Assembly (NCBI GenBank): GCA_027924585.1
Contig: BSBM01000299.1
Location: 29,550,501-29,614,500 of the forward strand
Length of the DNA stretch: 64,000 bases
From: Larix kaempferi
Taxonomy: Eukaryota; Streptophyta; Pinopsida; Pinales; Pinaceae
Direction: 5' to 3'
The position numbers and the translations under genes were made by a program. The notes beneath the pieces are model-generated. The model saw only the letters and a list, made by a program, of their open reading frames with translations, did no database searches and was not told the origin of the DNA. Below are positions 25,201-36,789 of this stretch, piece by piece. Within the stretch, counting starts at the first letter, position 1; each line of letters opens with the position of its first letter.

Positions 25201-26990
25201 GGAAGTTAAAAATACATGAAAATAATTATGCAACGTATGATCTTGAGTTGGTAGCCATGATACATGCTTTAAAAACGTGGCGCCATCACTTGATCGGAAG
25301 AAAATTCATTTTAATGACTGATAACAAGGGCTTAATGTATTTATTGGATCAAACAAATATTAACTCAAGGCAAGATCGGTCGTTAGCTTTCCTTAGCGAG
25401 TACGATTTTGAGATCCATCACATTAATGGAAAGGAGAATAAGGTTGCTGATGCATTAAGCAGAAATGCTAGATTGAGTTTTCTGGCAGCAATCAGTACTT
25501 TTAAAACTGATCTGGAAAATTAGATTGAAGAAGGAATTAAACAAGACAAAAATTACCAAAAATTACATGATAAAGTGGCTGAAAATTCATCTGAAAATGT
25601 TATAGGAGATTACAGTATTAATGAAAAAGGATTCTTAACTTATAAAAACAGAATTTATGTGCCTAATTTTTTGAAGGTTAAGTTGCTGATTTTAGATGAA
25701 GTTCACAAGAGTCCTTATTCAGGGCATCTTGGTTATCAGAAAATGATAACTATGTTAAGAAATGAGTACTTTTGGCCAAACATGAAGAGTGAAGTTGTTG
25801 AATATATAACTAGATGCTTTGAATGTCAGACTATTAAAGCGAAACATCAACATCTAGTTAGGCTATTGCAGCCCTTACCAATTCCAGAATGGAAATGGGA
25901 AATTATAAGCATTGACTTTATTATAGGTTTGCCTAAAAATCAGAAGCAGAATGACTCAATTATGGTTGTTGTTGATAAATTAATAAAGTTGCTCATTTTA
26001 TTCCTGTTAAAACTACTTTCAAGGCTTCTAACATTGCAGATATTTTCATGAAGCAAATTTTTCACTTGCATGGAATTTCGAAGGTAATTATTTTAGACCG
26101 AGACTCTAAGTTCACTGGTAACTTTTGGACAGCACTATTTAAAGGATTAAATACTAAATTAAATTTCAGCACTTCTTTCCACCCACAAACTTAAAGTCAG
26201 AGAGAAAGAGTAAATCAGATTTTGGAAAACATGTTAAGATTGTATGTTAAAGATCGGCCATCTAAGTGGGAAGATTACTTACACTTAGCAGAATTTGCCT
26301 ACAATAATAATTATCAAGCATCTGCTAAGTTAAGTCCATTTGAAATTTTGTATGGAAGAAAATGTTGTACTCCAATTTATTGGGATAATCCTGTAGACAG
26401 ATTGATGTTAGGACCAGATTTATTGAAAGAAATTGAGCTAACCGTGAAATAGGTTCAAGGTAACTTAAAGGTTGCCCAAGATCAGCAGAAAAGCTATGCT
26501 GATTTGAAACGCACTAAAAGAGAATTTCAAGTAGGAGACCATGTTTTTATAAAGGTAAAGCCCAAGAAAAGTTCTTTGAATCTTGGGAGCTATGCTAAGT
26601 TAGCACCAACGTATTGTGGACCATTCGAAATCCTATCAAGGATTGGAGCTGTTGCATATCAATTGGCATTGCCATATAATTTAAAAATCCACAATGTTTT
26701 TCACATTTCTATTTTAAAGAAGTATGTGCATGATGCTACTCATGTGCTGAATTGGAATGACATACAGGTGGAACCCAAAGGAGATTTTCAGGTGGAACTG
26801 GACTGTATTCTCGACAAAAGGAAAATTATGCTTCAAAATCGCACCATAGGGCAGGTAAAGGTGCAATGGAAGCACCTTAGCCCTGATGAAGCTACTTAGG
26901 AGCTAGAAAGTAATATGCGGGCAGCATATCTAGTTCTGTTCCATGAGGAACTTGATGATGAAGAAGCAACAGCGAGGACGATGTTGAGCT
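22270..26990 (+). pseudogene. Gag-pol polyprotein of the gypsy element, broken by stops and frameshifts
   Basis: Gag starts at or before 22543 and includes FNGKSEKGETAEAWL and a zinc knuckle CYECGGPHKRADC (~23456). The protease motif near 23670 reads LIDLYAN where the family has a D(S/T)GA triad, so the active site is lost. Reverse transcriptase (24300-24840) has [12 protein letters not shown] and FIDDILVYS. RNase H follows at 25080-25470. Integrase (25690-26400) has an HHCC zinc finger (HKSPYSGH, CFEC) and core acids in SIDFI, LDRDSKF and ERVNQ. A chromodomain-like tail (VKVQWKHLSPDEAT) ends at 26899. Stops fall at 22912, 24289, 24298, 24822, 25004, 25521, 26192, 26450 and 26897. Single-base deletions shift the frame near 24337 and 25985. 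Most stops are TAG where glutamine is expected, and the last replaces an expected tryptophan. Confidence 0.92.
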
Positions 26991-26991
26991 T

Positions 26992-27004
26992 AAGTGGGGG
27001 TGTT
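26992..27004 (+). other. Polypurine tract of the gypsy element
   Basis: AAGTGGGGG followed by TGTT lies immediately before the 3' LTR start at 27005. This is the plus-strand primer position expected for the element. Confidence 0.85.
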
Positions 27005-30000
27005 TGTAACGTACCCTTTTTGCTGGAAAACATTTTGTGTTAACAAACATTGTTATAACTTTTATTGTAAAGTTTTATGTTGGACAGGTGTCCAAGGATG
27101 ACTGTAAATTACACAATATATTATTATTAAATAGATAAAATAGGAGACAAACACCTAAGAGGACTATTGAAAGAGTGGTTACTGATCCACTAGGTGGAAT
27201 GGAATCTGGGGTAGAAGGCAATGGACAAGTGGCAGCATCATGATGCAACTAACTAGCTGTTGGTATGGGACAACTCCCTTGAAATGTGGTCATAGTGCCC
27301 TGAAAGATGGGACTAGAGCTTGAGGCTCATTTATTCCAAACTGACCACTAAAAGACCTAGGCAATCTATATAATAGCCATCAAATATTGAACTGAGGTTC
27401 ATCACTTTTCCTGATGAGGAAATTTACCTTGGGGTTTTGCTGTGTTTGCACCCAAGAGATTTGATGAGGGGAAATGCTATGTTGTTCATCATGTTGTGAG
27501 TCTTCCAAACTCTTATTGAGTTCAGGAGGTTGATGTTGAGTGGAGAAGAAATTTTATTTCATGAGGTTGATGCTAAGTGGAGAAGGCATTTTTGAGTGCC
27601 TTGCTTCTACACAGTTCCACCCACTTATTGGATTAGTAATCAGGCTCGGGGGTTCATTTGAAGTCAGTAGTTGAGCTGCTTCTTCTGAAGTAGGTTGGGA
27701 GGAACAGGCCTCCTTGGGTGCTTGTCAGCCCTATCATCTTTCATAGGTTCCATTGTCTTATCTATTTTTACTTTAAAGTTCTGTTATCTATTTAACTTTT
27801 ACTGTTGAGATTTATTTCAGTTTTCTTGAATAATTTAATAATTCTATATATATCGAACTGATTGAATAAAATAGTCTCTGCATTTTTTCCCTTGCAAAAA
27901 GGAACAACATCGTACTCTAGTACAGAGACAGATTAAGTAGAATAGATCAAGATAGGCAAATAACCAAGTGAATGAGAAGATTAAATTATTAAAAATTCCT
28001 CAAGTTTTCTACTTACTGTTTAACTCCTGTATATACATTTACAGTGCCCCATTATCAATTATTTTTAGCTAACTGTTTTCCTAATTTACATGCAATGTTT
28101 CCTTGTTTATAATATCTCTGTTTTCAAAATAATTAGATTTATGTTCTAACAATATAAGATTGTTATTTATATTCAGTAGTTTAAATGCTCATGTTTATAT
28201 TAGGAAATTTATAGATTTACTTTCATTATACAGCAAAGTGATATTTCTTTGTACAGACAATAAGATTTCCCAACTATTTCATGCATACAATTATACATTG
28301 TTTTATACCATAAACTCTATCGTGGAAATCAAAACATTTTATGCTATAACCCTAAACAGAGTTATCAACTACCATCCTTTAGTGAACATTCCATTCTAAG
28401 CAACTTAAACTTCATTTTTCTTTACTACACAATTCCAATTAAGATATAGAATTATTACAATGTAAACATAATCAAGTTTTGGTCTCAACATTACACAGTG
28501 GAAGACCTAGTTAGCATTAACAATTTTCATAATAGGTTTTCATTTTAAACTTATAAACAAAAGACCAAACAATTCACACAGAAACCATTTCCTACAGGTT
28601 AAACAATTACATTCTTGGTATCATTTCCAGAATTCAAGTATCATGATATTAGTAGGATATTTCTAAGCAAATATAGCAGACATCAGTTTAGTGCTGAGAC
28701 CATTTCGAAGAGCAACATCAAACTATCCATTTCAACGCTTGACAAACCATGTGACAATTGCCATAAAGCTAAAACATAGATTATTATTTTATTTATTTCC
28801 ATAACTCGACAGAGTTGAAGACTCGACATCATAACGATGATAAAAAATTAACCCATACCGACGAACCTTACACATCCAAACTCCTCTCTAAAAACAAAAA
28901 TGTATCCCATACGATTTGTAGAAATCAAAGGGTTATCACGATATCCAAGTCTGGAGAGACACACGATACAACTATACAGTTTTCATAGTTATTTTATGGA
29001 GAAGAAACGATACGAAGAAGCTTTCATTTCATTTCACAACCATAACTTTTATCCATCAACCATAAACACAGAACTATTTTGAGAACCAGATGTATCACTA
29101 TATTAAGTCTGAGAATATGAATCTCCGTTACAAAATACTTGTATTAACAATCAACACGGTTGTTTCCCTGTGGGTTGAGGTATTATCCTCCCCATACTTT
29201 TAAAAAGTTTACAAACCCTATATCTACAAATTTACAAAACTCTCTGAGTGAAAAACACAACACACAAAACATCACATAGTCGGCCAACATCTTCACCTAC
29301 ACAGAGTTTCAAAGCAACCGCCGAGTCTTACCAGTTGGTATAGTTATTTCCAACCTTCAACACCCAGAATTGAGAAGCCATTACATATTACACCTGCAAG
29401 AACATCACAGATGTGGTTAAAATAGTATCTCAGAAGGAAGAATTACAGCATCGAAATTCTAATAACCATTAGCACTCATGTATGAACATTACAGTGAAGG
29501 AAATCAAACACATTACCTTTTAAATGATAGCCCGTAGCAGCAATGAACGCCAAGACAGATACAATTGTAACGAAACCCCTACTTCGTCGAATGCTAGTAT
29601 AGCTGGATCCAACACAAAACCATCAACTATTTTAAAACAATGAAACAGTGCCGAGAGATATAGCAACCCTGGCGAGGCCCTGACCATTCATTTCAAACCC
29701 AGCATTAAAATAAAAAAAACCTCAACAAGTCGGGGTATCAAACCACCCAAAGACAAACTCTAAGACTACCAAAGGAGACATTCACCACTGTACAAGAATT
29801 GGAGAGAGCTTGGATCTATAAATTACATAGGTTACGAGTTCAAGACTCAGGAGCTATGCCTCCACAGGCAGAACAACAAAACTACAAACCCTCATCCTGT
29901 CGGCCACATACATCTACCACTACCAAGTAACAAAAATCACAATAAACTCATCGATCACAGCAAAGGTAGGGTTTAACCACATGCATTGAAACCCTTGCCA

Positions 30001-31285
30001 AATCAACGGTGGAGATCACGAGTGGGATTTACGAAATCACAAACCATCTACCACATTAAATGAGCCATCACTACAACATCCATGAAGGATCTAGCTGGGA
30101 AATGTTTAAAACTTTGCCAAGTTACAACTCAGCACTCAGTTGTTACACCAAGATACTTTTATGTGAACCAAGCTTACTCAGCGATCCACAAGGGAATTCC
30201 GCTATTCTTGTTGGTTGTGTGCATTCAATGCATAGGATACAATTACATCTGCCAACCTGTAATGCATATTAACATTCATATCAAACAACATGGAAATGGT
30301 TATGGTAAGGTCATGATATATGCCCTTGTAACATTAAGTTAAGGGTTAGATAGAACTTCACCGAGGTCGCATAAGTATTACCTAGGGTCACATAAGTGCA
30401 CACAACACATAATAGAATATCTCCAAAGTTCACATAGTATTGTAGGATCATATAGTATTATATTTTTACAAATTATCGATAAAGTTTGTATAATATTGCA
30501 TTTTGTATAGCATCATATGTTTGTATAGTTCACTAGGGTGGCATAATATCACATGGGGCCACACTATTGCACATAACACACAACATATAATATGTTATAT
30601 ATATAGTTTGTAATTGTTTGATAATGTCCCAAACACCATATAAATAGATTATATAAATAATCAAAGAAGATTGTGTTTATACATACATGCTATTGTATAG
30701 TGAAATAGAAGACTTGTTGATAAATCAAATTATCATAACCATGGTAGAAGTATAGACCCTAGGAAAGTTAGCAAAACAGTTATACATAGAATTTCCACAA
30801 ATTGCCACGGAGGAAGAAGGTAGATATTTACATACAGTTCGACATGAATGGAAACCAAAAATAATTCTGAGTACAACACTGCATTACGATCATTACAGAC
30901 CTTCACTGATAAACTGTTTGGTCACTTGTCGCAACTTTAAAACCTTATCTGTAAACTGCCACAAGTACGAATTCACATGCTTTAGCATGAATGCTAAGTA
31001 AGCCTCAGGGCGTCCATAGGACCCCTTCATCAATAAATAAAAGTATATTAGTCAAAATAATTGATTCATAAATCATAACATCAATAATAGAAGTTGCAGT
31101 AGTGTTAATGACATCAAGACATAAACATAATTCTGTTAGTCGCAAATTCTTATACGATAAGCTAGCATGGTATTTATTAGAGCACGATAACGTTTTATGC
31201 TTTGTTCTATTCCGCACATATTAAATAAGCATTAATTGTCACGTAGAAAAATTTTAAATTTTTGTGATTTTTTCAGGATGTTACA
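27005..31285 (+). repeat. 3' LTR of the gypsy element
   Basis: It begins TGTAACGTACCC and ends CAGGATGTTACA, an intact terminal inverted pair. It is colinear with 17892-22128. Two small segments absent from the 5' LTR are present (near 28810 and 31100). Confidence 0.93.
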
Positions 31286-31738
31286 AATCCACAAGGAACT
31301 ACCAAACTGGTGAATAGGATGGACAAGAAGGTAAAAATTTATTTTTCAAAGATCCTGGTTAAATTAACTAAATTATGAATGGGGATAGTGACTTTGAATA
31401 CTTGCAAAAAGTTATATAAAATGTATACCTGCAAATTTCCAGGTCAAGATGATTGGATTGCTATTCAACATGTGGATCATCCACAATTAGAGCTGGGATT
31501 GATGATGTTTGTGGATATTAGCAACCAACACATTGGAGATGGGTTTCTTGGATAATAATGAACCAGGCGAGGGCTTGGTGTCAAAATGCGGTATCTCCAG
31601 CAATGTTACTCACCACTCAAATGTTGGCCGGTCATTGACAGGTAAAAGACAAATTATTTTCTACTTAAATTAATAAAACAAATTTATTCCGAAATATATA
31701 ATGACAAGCAATATTTCTATGCATCTCCCCATACAAAA
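31286..31738 (+). pseudogene. Module remnant between the gypsy element and HAD-like domain 1
   Basis: After the repeated AATCC the interrupted module resumes. Short coding-like pieces are visible, such as DDWIAIQHVDHPQLELGLMM (31449-31508). Splice-like signals flank them: CAAATTTCCAG before 31442 and ACAG/GTAAAAG near 31638. No domain is recognised. I read it as exon and intron remnants linking the methyltransferase-like and phosphatase-like parts, without proof that they were ever one transcript. Confidence 0.4.
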
Positions 31739-32290
31739 ATGTTATTGATATTAGAAATGGAAGGTTTTCTATTTCGCAAGAAAGTCACAGAAAATGACTC
31801 CAAAAGAGAAAATAAAAAAAAATACTTTTGGAGGCAAAAAGTAAAAAGGGGGGAAGAAAGTACTGTTGGTGAATTTGAATTTAAACACAAAGAAAAATCA
31901 TGTGAGTCACGAACAAATGCGATACAATTTTTTGGATTATGTCTTTCCCAATTCAATGTTGGGATTTGGTCATGTGAATGTGGGGTCAATGAGGGGAATT
32001 CATTGTTTACAAATTTTTTGAGGGAAGGTAGTGCAGAAAAAACATTTGGGGAACAAATTTTATTTTTATGGTTTCGAGAGAGATGTACCAACGATAAAGA
32101 AGGAAATACACAAAAAAATGTGGAGAGTGTGTGGGAGGAGTTCCCAATGAAATATTCACAAAGTAATACATCAATGATTGTTGTGGAGGGTGGTGATGTG
32201 AAAGCACATCCATGTGAAAACTATATTTTGAGTAAGCCCTTTATTGCATCATCCGCTAGGACAGATAGTGAATTGGTACATCGACTCTAG
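31739..32290 (+). pseudogene. HAD/NIF (FCP1-like) domain 1, catalytic motif degenerate
   Basis: The 183-codon frame follows the layout of an NLI-interacting-factor/FCP1-type HAD phosphatase. It opens with LLILEMEGFLF, where the plant family usually has a hydrophobic strand ending in an Asp-containing motif I. FNVGIWSCECGVN follows at the position of the (V/I)WSS motif II, then QILFLWFRERC. NVESVWEEFP and NTSMIVVEGGDVKAHP lie where the conserved Lys and the Asp-Asp motif are expected. Both the nucleophile Asp and the late Asp pair are replaced (Glu, Val), so it would be catalytically dead. It is open from 31739 to its stop at 32290 and is the first of three such domains in a row. Confidence 0.55.
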
Positions 32291-32699
32291 CAGGGTTTTA
32301 GTAAAATGCATGAATCAACTGATATCAGAACATTCAATGCCTTCTTCTAGTTGAGTGACATCCATCAATTGTGACCTATCATTTCCTCTTTCAAGAGTGG
32401 GAAACACTAGATATAACCTATGGAGATTTTAAATCATTTAATGTGTTTTCTGTTTTTTTCGGTTACGTTGCTATTTTAGTTTCAATCTAACATATTATTA
32501 GTTCAGTGTGATGCTTTTATTAAATCATTTGAATCTGTGAAATTTTGGTTGATTTGTGTATTAATATTTGGAAATCAAAATATTCATTTACAGTTGCATG
32601 TTTGTGATCATTAACTTCATGAACAAAATGTTGTTGTTGTGGTTATATATATAGTCACAATTTTTATAATCAGTCCAGATATCACCACAAAATAAACTA
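32291..32699. other. Spacer between HAD-like domains 1 and 2
   Basis: AT-rich sequence with no coding-like stretch beyond a short tail of domain 1 (QGFSKMHESTDIRTF after the stop at 32288). It may be an intron or decayed linker. Confidence 0.4.
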
Positions 32700-33248
32700 T
32701 TGGTCTTGGGAGTAGAGGGATTTCTATTTGGAGTTCGGATGTTATCCAACATTGAATATTTTTCCAAACAACCTCATTTTGTCGATAATTTCTATCGTTA
32801 TTATGCACAGATTAGCCCCGATATTATCAGTGTTGCCAGAAAACATTTTGACATTGCTCTATGGTTTTCCTCACTCAACAACATGGAAATTAAAAAATTC
32901 CTCGGTATATTTGAATGGTTTAAGAATGAAGACTTTGTATTTATTTGGGGTCGAGAGCAATGCAAACATGGTACTATTTATAATTACTCAATGTCTACAT
33001 ATTATAATGTTGGTGAAGTACTGCACATATACAAAAATTCATTTACGGATGTACTTATCCAATATGGAGATACATATAAAAAAACAGACATTTTGTTTAT
33101 AGATGAAGGGAAATATCATTCAACAAATAATAGCAAGGAAAACTACTTGAAAATGCCAACTAGTTGGACATTTGACGATTCACAAGAGAGAAAAATAACT
33201 ATAAAACCAATGTTGTGTTTTCTATTGAATTATCTCCGGCCTCGTTAA
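32700..33248 (+). pseudogene. HAD/NIF (FCP1-like) domain 2, catalytic motif degenerate
   Basis: This is the clearest of the three. LVLGVEGFLF replaces the Asp-containing motif I. ARKHFDIALWFSSLNNMEIK matches the FD-(I/V)-(A/G)-(I/V)-WSS motif II region. FVFIWGREQCKH matches the conserved aromatic-Trp strand seen in plant members. TDILFIDEGKYH aligns with the strand carrying the late Asp pair (here Asp-Glu), followed by SWTFDD. The frame is open from 32700 to a stop at 33246. Loss of the nucleophile Asp means a pseudophosphatase at best. ILFIDEG and GFLF resemble the same motifs in its neighbours, so the domains probably arose by tandem duplication. Confidence 0.6.
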
Positions 33249-33489
33249 AAAATGGGGCATTGGTTAAAAACATTCAACTTCAAATGACCGCGATATTATA
33301 CAGACAACAATTCATTTAGTGATTTGTATATTTTGACAACTTCTACAAATTGATGTAAATTTTTTTTCTATATTTATCTTGGACAGTTCTTATATATTTA
33401 TGGACATCGTATCATGAATTTGGTGAAACATTGAAACACAATATTTTCTTGACTGGGTTGTCTGTGTTCTTTTTTTTTATGCAGATACT
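33249..33489. other. Spacer between HAD-like domains 2 and 3
   Basis: AT-rich sequence with a TTTTTTTTATGCAG acceptor-like end just before domain 3, consistent with an intron remnant. Confidence 0.45.
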
Positions 33490-34085
33490 AGAAGATTTGT
33501 TACTAGTAAACCATTGATTATTTCTGATTTCAATGGATTTTTGTCACAGGCAAATCATAAAAAAAAATCAGATTTCAATGAACACCAGATATCGAATCAA
33601 CCACAAAGTATTACTTTATACGTCCAAGATTTAGGGAATTTTGTAAACAATGCTTTAGTATATTTGAAGTTGGGGTATGGACTTCTGCACAACAAAAAAA
33701 TGTTGACGAGTTTTTGCCAACATTATTACAAAGAACAGGATTGCAAAGGGAACAATTTAGAGTAATTTTAAAACAAGATTATTGTTCTTTCATAGCCAGA
33801 GAGGGTTATCAGAGTGATGGAAATCCTTATGTATTTCTCAAGCCTTCAAACAAAGTTTGGGACATTTTGATCCATGGTTGGGATGCTACAAATACAGTGA
33901 TTGTAGATGACTCAAAAGAAAAACATGTTTGTAATGAGGAAGGGAACTGTATTATAACAAAAATGTATACTTGCCAAGATGTCAATGACACATTCTTGTT
34001 AGATCAATTATGGGCTTGCTTGCTACACCTAAATCGCATGAGTGATGTGAGACCAATTGTGAATAAAATGAAAGTATTTTGTTAA
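33490..34085 (+). pseudogene. HAD/NIF (FCP1-like) domain 3, best-kept motifs but frameshifted
   Basis: Motif I is kept as LIISDFNGFLS (Asp and the Asn-Gly typical of the plant branch). One frame runs 33514-33765; the domain switches frame near 33665. It continues as GVWTSAQQKNVDEFLP (motif II), FLKPSNKVWD (the Lys-containing motif) and NTVIVDDSKEKHVCN (the Asp-Asp motif IV). It ends DQLWACLLHLNRM, the usual Leu-Trp tail, with a stop at 34083. Only the frameshift and some local changes separate it from a standard domain, so it may have been the catalytic member of the trio. FCP1/NIF family members dephosphorylate phosphoserine, for instance on the RNA polymerase II tail. Any such role here is inference. 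Confidence 0.68.
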
Positions 34086-34149
34086 ATAATACACTTGAAT
34101 GTTTGTTTGTACTAGTATGTTCAATTGCACTGTGATTATAATACTTGTA

Positions 34150-34450
34150 AAGGGTCATGTTTGGTTTTCGAAAGTGCAAAATCAGAGCTTGAAAGTGCCA
34201 AAATCGGTTTTCAAAATTGCAAATTTAAGTATTGGAAGTGTCAAAATTAGCCTTCCAAAAGGGAAAAATCAGGTTCTAAAAGTGTCATTATCATATTTAT
34301 CATATTGGAAATGCGCAAAAACCAATTTCAAAAGTGGCGATATCAAAAGAAAAAGTATTCTTTTGGAACCTAGATTTGGCACTTTTGGAACTAGATTTTG
34401 CACTTTAGAAACCTTGATTTTGGGGTTTAGAAAGGATGTTTTTAACCCAT
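34150..34450. repeat. Imperfect inverted-repeat block built on AAAGTGCAAAATC words
   Basis: The left part carries AAAGTGCAAAATC, AAAGTGCCAAAATC and variants. The right part carries their reverse complements, such as GATTTTGCACTTT and GATTTGGCACTTTTGGAA. The two halves can fold on each other. It lies about 65 bases past the last HAD-like stop. Confidence 0.7.
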
Positions 34451-36020
34451 CTTGAAAGTGACTTGGACTAGAATATGTCCAAGTTTAATGAAATAGGTGT
34501 TGGACTCTACTTAAAGTAAGTTTCACATATAAGGGCTCTAATATCAATAATTCAAACCACTAATCGGATCAATTTCCCAAGGATCATAAACCCTCACCAG
34601 AAGGACATCAATCATCCTTTTAGTGTATGTCTATATTTAGATAATGACTGGAAGTAGATTACAATGTCCAATCGTGATGAATGGAAAGATCCTAGAACAA
34701 TAACTTGACTAGGTGGAAGTGATAGTATTGCACAATCAAGTTGAAGTGCAGAAGCTTATTTGATCCTATTATAGGGTATGCAACCTAGGGAATAAGTATT
34801 AACATAATATAACGTGGAGGAATAACAAGAGACAAAAAAACAAAAGAAGCAACCTAATACAATGCATGCTGGCTAAAGTGTATAATTCTATTCGATTACA
34901 AAGAAATTAGAGAGGAGGCAAGGATTGAAGTGATGAAAAGATATTATATATCATTATGACAAAAATGACATGCTCAGTTCAATCCTTCAAATATAGATCA
35001 CCACAAAACATTATGGGAATTTTACATAGTATGGAACCTATTACAACCTACAACTTCGCATTTTTTACCCTACATGTTCTCACCTTTCATATTCTACAAT
35101 AAATAATGTTACATATTTATACAACAAGAGGGTATTAGACAATCATTTATATAATGGTTCCCAAGTCAGCAATGGAACTAACAAATTCATGAATAAGGAA
35201 GATATTTGTCCAATGTTATGGGCACTAGCATGTATGTGATTGACTTTGAACATTGGGCTTGTTGGACACACTAACAACCTCAACTGCATATCCTAGTGAT
35301 GTTTCCAAGTAATTTGGATCTAAGTTGGTTGGTTTGTATGATTGCTAAGCTATTAGTGTTGACATGTAGATCCCTTGTTGAAGAAGAGCATGTGAAAAAC
35401 TGAAGATTAGGGGGGGGTGATGGTACAAGAGAAGATCACAATGAGCAAATTTCAATCATAGCATTTGTTATGAAGCACAAGTTGGCCATGATCAAGTATG
35501 TTGCATGTCTATCTTGATTGACACATGGATCAATAATATCCTTGTATTCCTTTGATTATGGTTTGTAGAGATTTACATTAAATTCTTATATCAAGCACAA
35601 TGTTTTTATTTAACTTCACACAATTCCATTCTTTATTCTATTCCATATACAACTTAGTTGACAATCATTTATATTTTCCCAATAATATTACATTCTACTT
35701 CATAATTTTTTTGCCACATATTACCTATCGATAAATAGTCAAATGTCAATGCATAATATTTTTTCAGTGATAATGCACCCTTAAGTCCACGACTTATTAT
35801 CACTCATTAATTGAATATAGATGACAAATTAAACATCAATATGGAGATTTCTTTTCAAATAATATTGTATTATATTTCCATCAATTTCTTAAGGTACTAT
35901 TAACTAAATAATACCATTTCTTACCACATACTTACCACCTATAATGGGATTTCCCACTACATAAAACTTTAGCAACAATGTTACATCTCTACTTCCACCC
36001 AGTGCTATGAAGTATTAACT
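34451..36020. other. Intergenic, no gene seen; one polypurine-like site
   Basis: AT-rich and without a coding-like ORF. At 35408 a run AGATTAGGGGGGGG followed by TGATGG looks like the polypurine tract and start of an LTR, but no partner LTR was found. It may be the remnant of an old copia element. Confidence 0.4.
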
Positions 36021-36720
36021 AAATATTAATGCAAAACTTTAAAAACAAAATTTACACACTAGTTCAACTAACTTACTATTAATTACTAACTAAATATTGA
36101 CAATTCAAAATTATTTATTGGAATCACCCTAAACCACTCTTAATGCAAAACTTTAAAAACAAAATTTACACACCTAGTTCAACTAACTAAATTTTGACAA
36201 TTCAAAATTATTTATTTTAATCACCCAAAACCACTCATTTTGAGCGGTAAGAACATCATACTATGACCTTAAATCGAGGGCTTTTGGACACAGCGTGTGA
36301 TAACCTGCACTCAAATCACCCCTTGCTCGAAAAATAGGATTGCTCACTACATAAACCTTTAGCAACAATGTTGCATCTCTACTTCCACCCACTACTATGA
36401 AGTATTAACTAATGATAATTATTAAATATTAATGCAAAACTTTAAAAACAAAATTTACAAACCTACTAGTTCCACTAACTTACTATTATTAATTAGTAAC
36501 TAAATATTTTCAATTCAAAATTATTTTTTTGAATCACGCTACACCACTCATTTTGACCTTAAATCGAGGGCGTTTGTTCATCATACTATGACCTTAAATC
36601 GAGGGCGTTTGTTTATTATTTATTTGAATCACCCTAAACCACTCATTTTGAGCGGTAAGAACATCATACTATGACCTTAAATCGAGGGCGTTTGGACAGT
36701 GTTCACGCACGTACGAAGGT
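36021..36720 (+). repeat. Interleaved local repeats with TGACCTTAAATCGAGGGCGTTTG
   Basis: The word CCTTAAATCGAGGG recurs near 36267, 36557, 36592 and 36674, usually with TCATACTATGA before it. TAATGCAAAACTTTAAAAAC recurs near 36028, 36141 and 36429, followed each time by a CTAGTTC-AACTAAC phrase. The block looks like several overlapping duplications just upstream of the promoter-like region. Confidence 0.75.
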
Positions 36721-36789
36721 TTGTTCATCAAATGCATGAAGAGCTTCTTACTCCACTCTTACATGCAATCGAGGTCATGCATGATTCGG

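Larger units (their letters stand above)
17892..31285 (+). mobile_element. Ty3/gypsy chromovirus-like LTR retrotransposon, full length but decayed
   Basis: The element has two long direct LTRs (4237 and 4281 bp) with TGTAAC...GTTACA ends, a tRNA-Met primer site, a gag-pol region in the usual Ty3/gypsy order, a polypurine tract and the target duplication AATCC. It is inserted in the methyltransferase/HAD module, whose two halves lie on either side in the same orientation. Long LTRs and a chromodomain-like tail after integrase fit the plant Tekay/Del group. The first ~260 aligned LTR bases show about eight or nine differences, all transitions. That suggests an insertion of moderate age followed by deamination-type decay. 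All polyprotein functions are broken, so it is not autonomous now. Confidence 0.93.

Noticed and set aside
35400-35425. A solo LTR starting TGATGG after a G run
   Set aside because: Only the polypurine-like run is seen. No end, no partner and no target duplication could be found, so it is only mentioned within the intergenic entry.
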